DNA of 64,000 nucleotides, from contig NZ_CP072983.1 in assembly GCF_024397795.1 (NCBI RefSeq), forward strand, positions 1-64,000, given 5' to 3'. Origin of the DNA: Lactobacillus intestinalis. Lineage in GTDB: Bacteria > Bacillota > Bacilli > Lactobacillales > Lactobacillaceae. How positions within the stretch are numbered: the first letter of the stretch is position 1; each line of letters begins with the position of its first letter. Shown one piece after another: positions 18,351-26,564 of the stretch. The translations under genes were made by a program, and so were the position numbers. The notes under the pieces were generated by a model that saw only the letters and a program-made list of their open reading frames with translations, ran no database searches and was not told where the DNA came from.

Positions 18351-19121
18351 TTAATATTCTTTTATTAAATCACGATTATAAAAACAAATTGCCAATACAG
18401 AAATAATTATAACTGGAATATAGTCTAATAGAAGAGGTCCCCATGGTTGCACACTAACAGACTGATTTACATCTGCTTGTAAATCCATTAAAAAGTGAAG
18501 TAATATACATGGCCACATTCTGTTGGAAAAAATATGAACAAAACATAGCATATTACCAAATGCAAAAGCATAAAATATCTGTTGTAAAGTTGGCATAAAA
18601 GTTTGATGTGTCAAATTTGCCAAATGTATTAGTCCAAAAATAACTGATGAACTCAAGCTTGCCCATATCAAAACCCACTTTGTATTATCAAAGCATTTAA
18701 TAAATAAATTAAAAAGTAAATTACGACATAAAAGTTCTTCAACAATTCCTGCACTAAGGGCAATTAAAATAACTAACAATTTATTTGATAAATCAAGAGT
18801 AAACACTGCTCCCCAATTGGATATTCCAACAACAGCATAAAATATAATCAAACCAATGAAAAATATTATTGTCATAATTATGTCTTTTCCTTGTTTAGGA
18901 CGCTGGTTGAATATATGAGTTGTCTTACTAAAGAAAACCGCACATAGCCCTAATAAAAAACAAAAAAGAAAATAAGGAATGACAGTATTTAAATTAAACT
19001 TTTTAAAAAGAACTTGAGTATAAGTAAGATACAAAAAGGCAATAATAATTGAACCACATACCATTCCAATAATAGTAGCATTAGTTTTTTCAATTGCTAA
19101 ATTATCCTTAATATTTCTCAT
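18351..19121 (-). CDS. CPBP-family intramembrane metalloprotease
   Basis: 256-residue polytopic membrane protein with about eight hydrophobic segments. The CPBP (Abi) motifs are visible: EELLCRNLLF (EExxxR motif 1, about residue 128), FGLIHLAN (motif 2, FxxxH) and a third His/Asn-containing segment ILLHFLMD. The family includes CAAX-type proteases and bacteriocin self-immunity proteins; lactobacilli often carry such genes beside bacteriocin loci, but no bacteriocin precursor is seen here. Start ATG 19121 follows ribosome site GGAGGTAACC. A minus-strand TATAAT lies about 38 bp upstream. Confidence 0.82.
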   Translation of the reverse strand: MRNIKDNLAIEKTNATIIGMVCGSIIIAFLYLTYTQVLFKKFNLNTVIPYFLFCFLLGLCAVFFSKTTHIFNQRPKQGKDIIMTIIFFIGLIIFYAVVGISNWGAVFTLDLSNKLLVILIALSAGIVEELLCRNLLFNLFIKCFDNTKWVLIWASLSSSVIFGLIHLANLTHQTFMPTLQQIFYAFAFGNMLCFVHIFSNRMWPCILLHFLMDLQADVNQSVSVQPWGPLLLDYIPVIIISVLAICFYNRDLIKEY

Positions 19122-19141
19122 TGGTTACCTCCTATATAACT

Positions 19142-19500
19142 ACTAATCTATTGTCATTATACGTCTTATTCTTTTTACAATAAAGAAACTTTTGGAAACA
19201 TTACTTTTCTCCATCATCAATAATCCAATAAGTTTAGTATGGTTATTAATATTTAGTGATTCAATGAGTAGTACGACAATACTAGAATAAAAAAGATACT
19301 ACATCTGTTAATGTATTTTGAAGAGTTACTGACTCTATAAGATTTTAGGATATATGTAAGGACAAAATAATTGAAAGAATATGAATGAATTCAATAAACG
19401 TTAAAACAAAAATAAAGTATTTATATACTATAAATATTTTATTGCGATTAGATAGAAGTTAGTTTTTATGATTTGGTGTAATAGTTTAAGCTTGCTTAAG
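19142..19500. other. AT-rich gap without a convincing gene
   Basis: About 360 bases between two minus-strand genes. Apart from the CPBP promoter region at its left edge I see no coding frame, RNA or strong hairpin. The AT content resembles neighbouring accessory DNA. Confidence 0.5.
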
Positions 19501-20649
19501 CTAATGTAATCCAGCATTAAGAGCTGCATCGATAATTAATTCATCTGCATTATTATTTTTTAAATATTTAAGTAGAAATTCCGAAAAGACATGTCTAGTA
19601 TTTGCAGCTTGTAATAACAAAACATTTTCATCTGTTAATTTTAATTCTAATTTCGTTAAAGTATATTTTTCAAAAGAATAAATGGAATTTTTTATTTTAT
19701 CTTTAAGTTCTGAATCAGATAGATGTATAATTTTATCCTTTGAGAAATTTTTATGTAATTTTTCTTTTTCTTTTTCAGAATCGAAATTAAATGTAAATTC
19801 TTTTTTTAACTCATTAGATTTATTAATAAATTCAGTATAAATATTTTCATTTTTTAAATGAGAAATGTTTAGTACCTTTGGATTAATACAGGCCCAATTA
19901 TTTATGAAAGCAAGTATATTTTTATATCTATTGATTTCTAATTTTTTAACATTATTTTGACCTTTAAGTTCTTGTTCGATTTTCAGGCTAAAATTGTCAA
20001 TTAAATGGTCAGTATTCTTCAAAAGCTCATCTCTAAAATTGATTTGTTCAAAATTTTGAAGAATATATTTTGGTGAATCTGGTTGGCAATATAACACTTT
20101 AGTTGGATATTCACGTCTTTCAATTTCATGTTTTAAGGCGAATAAATACGGCTCTGTCATGATGTACTTTGTATTGCCGTTGCCTGGTAATCCATAAACA
20201 TCTTCATAGATATCTCTGAATTGAAGCTTTCTTTCATCATCAAGTTGTTCATCGAAGGCTGACAAAACTATACTTTTTTCGAACTTCGGAAATAAATCAT
20301 CGTATTTTGGAAACACATGTAACTTTTCTTTGTATTCCTTTTCCTCTCCATTAGGGAGATCTAAAAAATAAGTTTTTTCTTTTTCAAAACCATAAATATT
20401 TTGTTTAGCCCACTCATCATCAGTAATATGATTATGATTCCTATCATTTATTTGGAAATAAGTACCTATAATATCTGACCTTATAATTTTTTGTAACTGT
20501 CTTCTTTGCGTAGAAAGATAGTTACCTTTTTTATTATTATCAGGTTTCCAATGTTTTCTTATTTGTGACTCTGCCTCTTCATAGGTAAACCAATTATTTG
20601 CTTTAATTATATCTTCTATCTTTTTTCTTTCTTCTTGAGTGATTGCCAT
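19501..20649 (-). CDS. Uncharacterised protein, 382 aa
   Basis: Not recognised. The frame can be extended to 20685, but ATG 20649 (MAITQEERKKIEDII) follows ribosome site GAGGTAA at 7 bp and gives 382 residues. It is soluble, highly charged and Asn/Lys/Glu rich, with no signal peptide or membrane segment. The N-terminal 70 residues (ITQEERKKIEDIIKANNWFTYEEAE ... YLSTQRRQLQKII) look helical and could be a small DNA- or protein-binding module. The central part is Phe/Tyr rich and the C-terminal half is predicted helical. Low GC and isolation suggest acquisition. It is divergent from the zinc-site protein at 20871, and the pair may be functionally linked. Confidence 0.7.
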   Translation of the reverse strand: MAITQEERKKIEDIIKANNWFTYEEAESQIRKHWKPDNNKKGNYLSTQRRQLQKIIRSDIIGTYFQINDRNHNHITDDEWAKQNIYGFEKEKTYFLDLPNGEEKEYKEKLHVFPKYDDLFPKFEKSIVLSAFDEQLDDERKLQFRDIYEDVYGLPGNGNTKYIMTEPYLFALKHEIERREYPTKVLYCQPDSPKYILQNFEQINFRDELLKNTDHLIDNFSLKIEQELKGQNNVKKLEINRYKNILAFINNWACINPKVLNISHLKNENIYTEFINKSNELKKEFTFNFDSEKEKEKLHKNFSKDKIIHLSDSELKDKIKNSIYSFEKYTLTKLELKLTDENVLLLQAANTRHVFSEFLLKYLKNNNADELIIDAALNAGLH

Positions 20650-20732
20650 TATAATTACCTCAAAAATTTTTCTAACAAAGACCATTTAAACAAGAGATCT
20701 GTTTAATTTGATAAGCTATAAGAGAATTAAGT

Positions 20733-20761
20733 TTGAAGCAGTTTTTAATTCATTGTATTCA
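20733..20761 (+). promoter_or_regulatory. Candidate promoter for the 20.8 kb gene
   Basis: TTGAAG (20733-20738), 17-bp spacer, TATTCA (20756-20761). Weak -10, so only a candidate. Confidence 0.3.
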
Positions 20762-20797
20762 AAAAATTGCTAGCTTTCAAAGAAAGGACTTTCCAAA

Positions 20798-20866
20798 ATG
20801 AAAGCAAGAAAAAAATTGGGCTACTCGGAAGAAGTAGTTTATAATCTAAAGATACAAAGGAGATAA
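20798..20866 (+). CDS. Possible 22-codon leader ORF overlapping the next ribosome site
   Basis: ATG 20798 follows AAAGGA at about 10 bp and encodes MKARKKLGYSEEVVYNLKIQ plus two Arg. Its stop TAA is embedded in AAGGAGATAA, the ribosome site of the gene at 20871. That geometry is typical of translational coupling or a regulatory leader. There is no homology evidence. Confidence 0.3.
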   Translation: MKARKKLGYSEEVVYNLKIQRR

Positions 20867-20870
20867 AATT

Positions 20871-21710
20871 ATGGTAGAAATAGCTTTTAGCGAAGAATTA
20901 AACAAAGAAATTGAAGCTAAAGAAGCAAATAAATTATCGAGAAAAGGTAGTTTAAAATCTAAGTATACTTTTCACTGTTTAGATCCAGATTGTGCTATAC
21001 CATTAACTTGCACAAATTGGGGTAAAGTAGGAAAAAGATATTATTTTGCCCCCTCAAGTAATTCAGTGTTACATATTGATGGGTGTAATCAGATTTCTTC
21101 TACTGAATTGAAATCACAAAATAAAAATGACTTTACAACTTCTAAAAATATAGTGAATAATGGTGGATTGATAATAATTGATAGATATTCAAATCGACCT
21201 AAAACACAAGTTGCAACAAATAGACAGCCAGTAAAAAGTAAGAATAATACAAATCACCAGAATAATGGTAATAATACAAAAGGAACAAAGACACAAAATT
21301 CGCACCGAAGTTCCATGTATTCCTTAATTCAATTGTGGAGAGATAATGCTATACCTAATAATGTTGGTTTCCTTAGAATAGATGGTCAACGGATTACATT
21401 GAATGATTTATTTGTTAATGTAGGTAATTTAAATCAAATAGCAGATCAGTTACCACATATTTTTTATGGTGAAGCGACAGTGAGTTATAGTCGTAAGAAG
21501 CCAGTTGGTTTTTATTTCCCTGCTTTTACTGATGCAAAATTATATTCTAATTATGATCAATTGATAAAACGTGCTGCAACTTCAAGAATTAAAGAATATA
21601 TTAATTCAGGTAATATGACAACTGTATTTTTTAGAGGATACTATGATCAAAATTTGAAAAAATTCAAATCATTTAATGATAAATTTTATCAAGATATTTA
21701 TATTGAATAA
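20871..21710 (+). CDS. Uncharacterised protein with N-terminal Cys/His zinc-site-like domain
   Basis: 279 residues, not assigned to a family. Residues about 31-75 contain FHCLDPDCAIPLTC, then RYYFAP, then LHIDGC: a C-x4-C-x5-C ... H-x3-C spacing resembling the zinc-ribbon-like domain at the start of CoiA-type and some nuclease-associated proteins. That likeness is my reading, not a search result. A low-complexity Asn/Thr/Lys linker (about 110-145) leads to a C-terminal domain of about 130 residues (SLIQLWRDNAIPNNVGFLRIDGQRITLNDLF). Ribosome site AAGGAG. Divergent from the 382-residue protein; both are AT-rich and probably accessory. Confidence 0.65.
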   Translation: MVEIAFSEELNKEIEAKEANKLSRKGSLKSKYTFHCLDPDCAIPLTCTNWGKVGKRYYFAPSSNSVLHIDGCNQISSTELKSQNKNDFTTSKNIVNNGGLIIIDRYSNRPKTQVATNRQPVKSKNNTNHQNNGNNTKGTKTQNSHRSSMYSLIQLWRDNAIPNNVGFLRIDGQRITLNDLFVNVGNLNQIADQLPHIFYGEATVSYSRKKPVGFYFPAFTDAKLYSNYDQLIKRAATSRIKEYINSGNMTTVFFRGYYDQNLKKFKSFNDKFYQDIYIE

Positions 21711-21890
21711 TTAAGGTTTGTGTTTAAATCTTGTTTGGAGAATAAGATTTTAAGCATTATGTCTTGCCATAATTGTGTTTTAGCATTTGAAAAAAGCTAG
21801 AGTTTTTTATATTCGATAAATATTATTTCATATTTACATTATTCTACAGCATGCTTTAGCCTAATTAAAACCTACCTTCAGTTATGTGTA

Positions 21891-21995
21891 ATGAGGGTAA
21901 AGAATGATGGCTTTATATTCCCAACAATGCGTCTTGAAAAGGTTGAAAGCATTGGATGCAGAATTGACTTAGCTAAGAAGGCTAAGAAGGACTAA
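21891..21995 (+). pseudogene. Possible gene remnant or short ORF before the SMR leader
   Basis: 34-codon open frame (MRVKNDGFIFPTMRLEKVES ... LAKKAKKD) with protein-like composition and a Lys-rich tail, but no clear ribosome site and no promoter. It could be the 3' end of a decayed gene or a leader of the SMR unit. The rest of 21711-22040 shows nothing else convincing. Confidence 0.2.
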
Positions 21996-22025
21996 TATCA
22001 AGCTTCTATAGATCAAAATCATAAG

Positions 22026-22104
22026 ATCCCGCCGGGGATGCCAAGTAATAATTACTTTCATTAGGCCTTTGAAGAAAGTAATTGTTACTTGGCTTTTTTA
22101 TTTT
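22026..22104 (+). terminator. Attenuator-like hairpins in the SMR gene leader
   Basis: A small GC hairpin ATCCC-GCC-GGGGAT (22026-22039) is followed by an about 19-bp stem (22041-22059 with 22074-22092, core AATTACTTTC/GAAAGTAATT) and TTTTTTATTTT (22094-22104). It ends immediately before the SMR ribosome site AGGAGG (22105-22110). A terminator this close to a start codon suggests conditional readthrough. I tested it by eye against guanidine riboswitch motifs and saw no match. Confidence 0.6.
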
Positions 22105-22117
22105 AGGAGGAAAAGCG

Positions 22118-22438
22118 ATGTCATGGATTTATTTAATAGTTGCTGGCATTTTCGAAGTTGTATGGGCAACTATGATGAAAATGAGTGAAGGATTTTCGAT
22201 TTTAGGCTATTCAATAGCTACCATAATTGGAATGATTCTTTCCTTTGGCGGTTTAATTCTAGCAACTAAAGACTTACAGTTGAGTATTGCATATCCAGTC
22301 TGGACAGGAATTGGGGCGGTGGGTTCAATTATTGTTGGAGTAGTCCTATTTCACGATCATTTTTCACCTGTCACTTGGATCTTTATTGTACTATTGGTTA
22401 TTAGTATCATTGGCATAAAATTAACTGCATCCCATTAG
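22118..22438 (+). CDS. Small multidrug resistance (SMR) family exporter, SugE/Gdx-like
   Basis: 106-residue four-helix membrane antiporter. The family motif GIFEVVWATMMKMSEGF carries the essential Glu13-type residue and matches the SugE/Gdx (guanidinium exporter) subgroup better than EmrE. AYPVWTGIGAVGSIIVGVVLF is the second signature. Start ATG 22118 follows AGGAGGAAAAGCG; an upstream in-frame TTG at 22082 lies inside the terminator and is rejected. A single SMR gene can act as an antiparallel homodimer. Expression may be controlled by the leader hairpin. Confidence 0.88.
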   Translation: MSWIYLIVAGIFEVVWATMMKMSEGFSILGYSIATIIGMILSFGGLILATKDLQLSIAYPVWTGIGAVGSIIVGVVLFHDHFSPVTWIFIVLLVISIIGIKLTASH

Positions 22439-22485
22439 TTTAAAAAAGGGAAAAATAAAAAGATAACTTGGTAATTTAACACAAT

Positions 22486-22520
22486 AAAAAAGATACGCGT
22501 TTGTACGTATCTTTTCATTA
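22486..22520. terminator. Bidirectional terminator between SMR and DUF4097 genes
   Basis: 10-bp stem AAAAGATACG / CGTATCTTTT (22488-22497 and 22506-22515). A second inverted repeat around TAAATTAATTTA lies at about 22550-22576, next to the stop of the lipoprotein gene. Confidence 0.7.
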
Positions 22521-22581
22521 CTCATCTTTCTGAGACTGATTAAGTAAGAATTCCTCTAAATTAATTTAGAAAGGAATAGGA

Positions 22582-23232
22582 TTAATTTACACTTATATCC
22601 CCGTTATCCGAATATACATGTAATATTGATTTACTAGAGACATTTTTCTTAAAGCTATCATTATAGTCATTACCATTAAAGCTTACATCTCCATTATCAG
22701 CAGTAAGATTATATCCCTTTGCATTACTATTATTAATATTTACATCTCCATCTCCAGTATTTACACTTAATTTCTTCTTTAAATAAAGATTATCTAAACT
22801 AATATCTCCATTATCAGTTTTAAGACTACCACTGTGTATCATTAAAGTTGAGCTATTAATATCCCCATTAGTAGTGTAAATCTTAGCAGATTGAAGGTAA
22901 GTTTTTGGCATTTCAATAGTCAGCACTGGGTTTTTATGCGAAAATTTTACTGTATTTTTAGTTTTAATGGTGAGGGTGTTCTTATCTTGCTTCACGTTGG
23001 GCATTAATTTTTGGTATCCGTTATAAATTACACGATAACTTTTGCCTTCTTTGAATGTAATATCGTTATCAATACTATTTATGTTTAAACGAGTAAATTT
23101 CTTTTCTTCATATGTTTTAGAAACAGGCTTACCTACAGTGGTTGTGTTTGGTGCTGAACCATTGTAGGATATATGGCATCCCGTTAATCCTAACAAACTA
23201 GCTAAGATGATTATTAACTTTAATGATTTCAT
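22582..23232 (-). CDS. DUF4097-type lipoprotein
   Basis: 216 residues. A lipoprotein signal peptide (LIIILASLLGLTGC, lipobox LTGC with Cys about residue 19) predicts anchoring on the outer face of the membrane. The mature part is a beta-rich repeat domain with recurring NGDI/GDGDV/DNGDVSF turns, the pattern of the DUF4097 (putative adhesin-like) family. Start ATG 23232 follows GAGAGGAAAAAATAAAA. A minus-strand extended -10 TGCTAAAAT is about 40 bp upstream. Function unknown; such proteins in Firmicutes are sometimes linked to envelope stress systems. Confidence 0.8.
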   Translation of the reverse strand: MKSLKLIIILASLLGLTGCHISYNGSAPNTTTVGKPVSKTYEEKKFTRLNINSIDNDITFKEGKSYRVIYNGYQKLMPNVKQDKNTLTIKTKNTVKFSHKNPVLTIEMPKTYLQSAKIYTTNGDINSSTLMIHSGSLKTDNGDISLDNLYLKKKLSVNTGDGDVNINNSNAKGYNLTADNGDVSFNGNDYNDSFKKNVSSKSILHVYSDNGDISVN

Positions 23233-23370
23233 TTTTATTTTTTCCTCTCCACTTTTTCGCTAATTGATATTTTAGCATAAGATAACGAACGTAAAATTCA
23301 ATATATAAAAACCCCTATAAAAAGCAAACAAAAACTACCAAGCAACAGAATAAGAGAACAAAAGAACAAA

Positions 23371-23394
23371 AGAGTAGCCATGTGGCTACTCCTT
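23371..23394. terminator. Terminator palindrome of the fragment
   Basis: Copy of the terminator of the intact AAC(3)-like gene, 9-bp stem GAGTAGCCA/TGGCTACTC, preserved with the fragment. Confidence 0.7.
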
Positions 23395-23401
23395 TGTTAG
23401 T

Positions 23402-23588
23402 CTATTGCATTACCAAATTGGTGGTCTTTCTTATCGAACCATTCTCGGGCAAAATCAATCAAAGCTGTACTGTTGATTACTTTTATAATGCCATGATCTA
23501 GCTTTAAGGTCGAGAATTTCCCGGGAAATTTCTTTTCAAAAGCCTAACCTAACTCGTTGAAATCATCATAGGAATTTAAATCAACATT
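23402..23588 (-). pseudogene. Decayed 3' fragment of an AAC(3)-like acetyltransferase gene
   Basis: Near-identical to the last about 190 bases of the intact gene at 25717-26541, including its downstream terminator palindrome GAGTAGCCATGTGGCTACTC (23373-23392 here, 25692-25711 there). It lacks the 5' three quarters and has an in-frame TAG (minus strand 23546-23544) where the intact gene has GAA. Similarity ends abruptly at about 23588. The next 100 bases contain a stretch that could be another gene remnant but is not recognisable. Confidence 0.9.
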
Positions 23589-23732
23589 AAAACAAGCCTT
23601 ATTTCGCCGTCAAAGTCTGAATAAACGTCAAGCTACTCATTCACAGATTGAAAGAAGTGTTTAATGCATTGTTAGAATTATCATAAATATGCAGAAAAGA
23701 TGATCTAAGGATCATCTTTTTTGTAACTAGTT

Positions 23733-24536
23733 TTAATTTGGTAAATTTTCACTTATATTTTCATATCCAGATATTCTTAAAACCTGTTTTATATTTTGAG
23801 AAATATTAGTTCGATCAGTATATACTGCCATGAAATATGCATATAATTCTTTTAATATACCTAATTCTGGAAAATTAGACATAGTTTTTAACCAGTCTAA
23901 TATTTTTATAGTTGGATTATCTAACTGTTTTTGAGCTTTTCTCAGGGTATAAAGATAATTAATTCCAACTGTAGCCAATCTACGTTGTTTTTCTATTGTA
24001 TGAGTGTTTAAATTGGGATACTTCTTTACCAATTTTAATAATAGAGGTTTCATACTCATTAAATTATCAATTCTTATTGAATTACCCAGTATAATTATTG
24101 CCTCATCATTCTGTGTCCAATCTTTATATCTAAAAAAATAATTCATAACTTCTTCGGTAATTGCATAATTATAATTTTGCTTTAAAGCATCTAAAATTAA
24201 TATTGCTCTATCTTTTAATTCATGTGTTGTACTTTTATCATGAAAAATTTCTTTCTTTATTTTTTGGGCCTCATCTAAATTTTTATTATAAAAGGCTAAA
24301 TTTAGCTTTTCAGAATAATTAAGTCGATTATTTTCATTAAAATATCTTGTAAAGAAATAACTAATTGAAACATTTCTACATTTTAAGATTTTAAATATAT
24401 CATCAATAAAGATTCTATTTTGTTCTTTTTCCATTTTAGAATAATGTGTTACGGTAATATCTGTTCCCTTAATCATTTGTTTTTGCGTTAAATCTAGGTC
24501 TTTTCTTAACGCCTTTAATGCTTCATTAATTTTCAT
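23733..24536 (-). CDS. Rgg/GadR/MutR-type transcriptional regulator (copy 1)
   Basis: 267 residues. N-terminal Xre-type helix-turn-helix (about residues 5-58; ALRKDLDLTQKQMIKGTDITVTHYSKMEK), then an all-helical TPR-like domain with the Rgg pattern WTQNDEAIILGNSI...LYAYFMAVY. In streptococci this architecture senses short secreted peptides. It is the second minus-strand gene after the secreted protein at 24652, separated by a terminator-like hairpin. Start ATG 24536 follows GAGGTAATTCA. No hydrophobic pheromone gene is evident next to it. Confidence 0.82.
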   Translation of the reverse strand: MKINEALKALRKDLDLTQKQMIKGTDITVTHYSKMEKEQNRIFIDDIFKILKCRNVSISYFFTRYFNENNRLNYSEKLNLAFYNKNLDEAQKIKKEIFHDKSTTHELKDRAILILDALKQNYNYAITEEVMNYFFRYKDWTQNDEAIIILGNSIRIDNLMSMKPLLLKLVKKYPNLNTHTIEKQRRLATVGINYLYTLRKAQKQLDNPTIKILDWLKTMSNFPELGILKELYAYFMAVYTDRTNISQNIKQVLRISGYENISENLPN

Positions 24537-24582
24537 TGAATTACCTCAATTGCTATGTAGATTTTTTATAATCAATTATAAA

Positions 24583-24630
24583 AAAAAAGTGATGAACCGT
24601 TCTATTAAAACAATTTATCGCTTTCTATCT
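24583..24630 (-). terminator. Terminator after the secreted protein gene
   Basis: Imperfect 8-bp stem AAAGCGAT/ATCACTTT with a long loop, followed on the minus strand by nine T. Confidence 0.5.
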
Positions 24631-24651
24631 ATATATGTGAATTAGTATGTT

Positions 24652-25341
24652 TTATCCGTTCAGCTTCCAGGATCCACCAACACTCCATGCCAATATATTG
24701 CCTATGTCATTTTCAGTGCTGCTATCTTTTTTCATTTGATTCAATGATGCCAAAATGAACTTACGCTGATTTCCTTTTAACTTTTTAGCTGCCTTTACTG
24801 CTAAGTTAAAATCATGCTTGTTTTTAACCTCTCGATTATGCAATCCTTCATAATTTCTTTTATGTATTCTTTTTAATGGTGTAACGACTGCTTTAAGAGC
24901 CTTTCTATTGATGGCGTAATATCGCAATTCGCCATCTGTAGTCCAAGCATTGTATTTATGATTCTTAGATGTAATTAAATATTGTGGTGTACCGCCATTT
25001 GCGTTCTTAAATGTCATAGTTTTAACAATTTTAAATCTGACATTTTTAATTTTTTTAGGATTGGCAACTTTTGAACCCTTGAAAAATTGATTATTTAGCA
25101 TTTTTTTATAGCTGTCTTTACCCACAAAGACAGGCTGTTCAGGCGAATTAACATTTACGATATAGCCCCATTTACTAAGTTCAGGAGAATTTTTAATTAC
25201 ATATTGTTTATCATTCTTTTGAATCTGGGTAGTATTTACCGATTTAGTTGCAGCATTAATAGTAACTGGATTTAAGGCAAGTAAAGCTGCTATTGAAGTT
25301 GTAGCAAGTGTAGCTATAAGAGTTTTTTTAGATTTCATCAT
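24652..25341 (-). CDS. Secreted protein of unknown function
   Basis: 229 residues with a clear signal peptide: Met/Lys-rich n-region, hydrophobic core LIATLATTSIAALLALNPV, cleavage near INAA-T. The mature part is basic and rich in Lys, Asn and Tyr, with the phrases QYLITSKNHKYNAWTTDGELRYY and NILAWSVGGSWKLNG; no anchor or known domain is recognised. It is the gene upstream of Rgg copy 1. It could be a surface-associated or exported effector, but no function can be assigned. Confidence 0.75.
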   Translation of the reverse strand: MMKSKKTLIATLATTSIAALLALNPVTINAATKSVNTTQIQKNDKQYVIKNSPELSKWGYIVNVNSPEQPVFVGKDSYKKMLNNQFFKGSKVANPKKIKNVRFKIVKTMTFKNANGGTPQYLITSKNHKYNAWTTDGELRYYAINRKALKAVVTPLKRIHKRNYEGLHNREVKNKHDFNLAVKAAKKLKGNQRKFILASLNQMKKDSSTENDIGNILAWSVGGSWKLNG

Positions 25342-25529
25342 TTTATTTATCTCTTTTCAATTTCCTCTAAAATTATTCACTTTGTACCATTTATACATTG
25401 TCCTAAAAAATATATTTAGAACAATAAAAAGTATTATTCAGGTAAAACAAGATAATTTACGATAATCCTATTTGTCATCCTTTCCTCATTACAAATTCTA
25501 GTTACATTCTACATCCAAAAAATAATAAA

Positions 25530-25562
25530 AAAAGCAAATCTCCTCTGAAGGGATTTTGCTTT
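25530..25562 (-). terminator. Minus-strand terminator hairpin in the intergenic region
   Basis: Stem GCAAAATCCC/GGAGATTTGC (minus strand) followed by TTTTTTT. It lies upstream of the secreted-protein gene and may backstop transcription from the AAC(3)-like gene. The rest of 25342-25690 is AT-rich with no convincing gene. Confidence 0.6.
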
Positions 25563-25689
25563 ACCAAAAAATTAATTTCTTTTCTTAAGTCAAAAGGTAA
25601 CGCTTTGTCAGCTAAATGTATATATTTCATAAATTATTATTTGATCAAATTAATAATGACTTACCATCTATTTATTCAATAAAAAATAA

Positions 25690-25716
25690 AAGAGTAGCCA
25701 TGTGGCTACTCCTTTT
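25690..25716 (-). terminator. Terminator of the AAC(3)-like gene
   Basis: 9-bp perfect stem GAGTAGCCA/TGGCTACTC (25692-25711), overlapping the area just after the stop codon and flanked by T/A runs. Confidence 0.7.
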
Positions 25717-26541
25717 TTAGTCTATTGCATTACCAAATTGCTGGTCTTTCTTGTCGAACCATTCTCGGGCAAAATCAATTAAAGCGGTACTGTTAATAAC
25801 TTTGATAATGCCATGGCCTAACTTTAAGGTCGAGAATTTCCCGGGAAATTTCTTTTCAAAAGCTTCGCCTAACTCGTTGAAATCATCATAGGAATCTAAA
25901 TCAACATTTTGGTAATTCGTCCAAATTGTTTTTCCATTTTGATCGATACTCGTTGCAGCAGAATAAGTTTCACGCTTACGATGAATCATCGATTCGGCGT
26001 AATGGAGCATTGTGCACGTTTCATAATCCGTTCCTAAGAAAATGATCTTTCCATGGTGTTCATAGAGATAGTCTAGTGGGCTATCAATTCCGTAAGGCAT
26101 ATCTAATGGCTGCTTACTAGCAATCTTGGCTGCGTTTTTACCCCAGATAGTAATTGGCAAATAGGGATGAGAACTACGAACCACATCTGGAAGATTTCTA
26201 AAGTATTCTGGCGTTATGCCTAAGCCAGAAGTCGGAGAAGTTTGCGGATCATAGGGTGGCATAGTATCGCGAATAACTTGAATGAGATCTTTTTGAACTG
26301 GAGGATATTCCCAAGTTGCAGGATCACAATTCATTGAAATTTGAGATGGCATCATAAGGGTGCCTCTGGACAATGTTTCCTCAAGTGACTTTACGATTGC
26401 TTCGGGCCCACCGACTAAATATTGAAATTTGCTCATGGCACTGTGAACCATGCAGACGTCGGTAGATTGAAGGTCGAGTTTCTTAAAAGCGATCTTTAAG
26501 TCGTCTTTTGTAACAACAGTATCGATTAATTTTTCAGACAT
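25717..26541 (-). CDS. AAC(3)-family N-acetyltransferase-like protein
   Basis: 274 residues of the antibiotic 3-N-acetyltransferase (AAC(3)/YokD) fold, which uses acetyl-CoA. Visible are VHSAMSKFQYLVGGPEAIVKSL, GTLMMPSQ, TSGLGITPEYFRNLPDVVRSSHPYLPITIWG (the R-S-x-H-P motif typical of the family) and IIFLGTDYETCTMLHYAE. Chromosomal members often do not give aminoglycoside resistance, so the substrate is unknown. It is divergent from Rgg copy 2, with a tiny ORF in between. A truncated second copy lies at 23402-23588. Confidence 0.85.
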   Translation of the reverse strand: MSEKLIDTVVTKDDLKIAFKKLDLQSTDVCMVHSAMSKFQYLVGGPEAIVKSLEETLSRGTLMMPSQISMNCDPATWEYPPVQKDLIQVIRDTMPPYDPQTSPTSGLGITPEYFRNLPDVVRSSHPYLPITIWGKNAAKIASKQPLDMPYGIDSPLDYLYEHHGKIIFLGTDYETCTMLHYAESMIHRKRETYSAATSIDQNGKTIWTNYQNVDLDSYDDFNELGEAFEKKFPGKFSTLKLGHGIIKVINSTALIDFAREWFDKKDQQFGNAID

Positions 26542-26564
26542 AATGTGCTTCCTTTTCTAAAAAT

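Noticed and set aside
23589..23690. Possible transposase remnant next to the AAC(3) fragment
   Set aside because: The short open stretch is too short and too weakly similar to anything I recognise to claim an insertion sequence.
25502..25630. 42-codon minus-strand ORF (MKYIHLADKALPFDLRKEIN and onward) with a hydrophobic end, considered as an Rgg peptide pheromone
   Set aside because: No ribosome site, and its hydrophobic codons are simply the T-run of a terminator hairpin.
18017..25716. Genomic island integrated at tRNA-Thr
   Set aside because: No integrase, no repeat of the tRNA 3' end and no transposase found, so only AT-richness and odd gene content support it.
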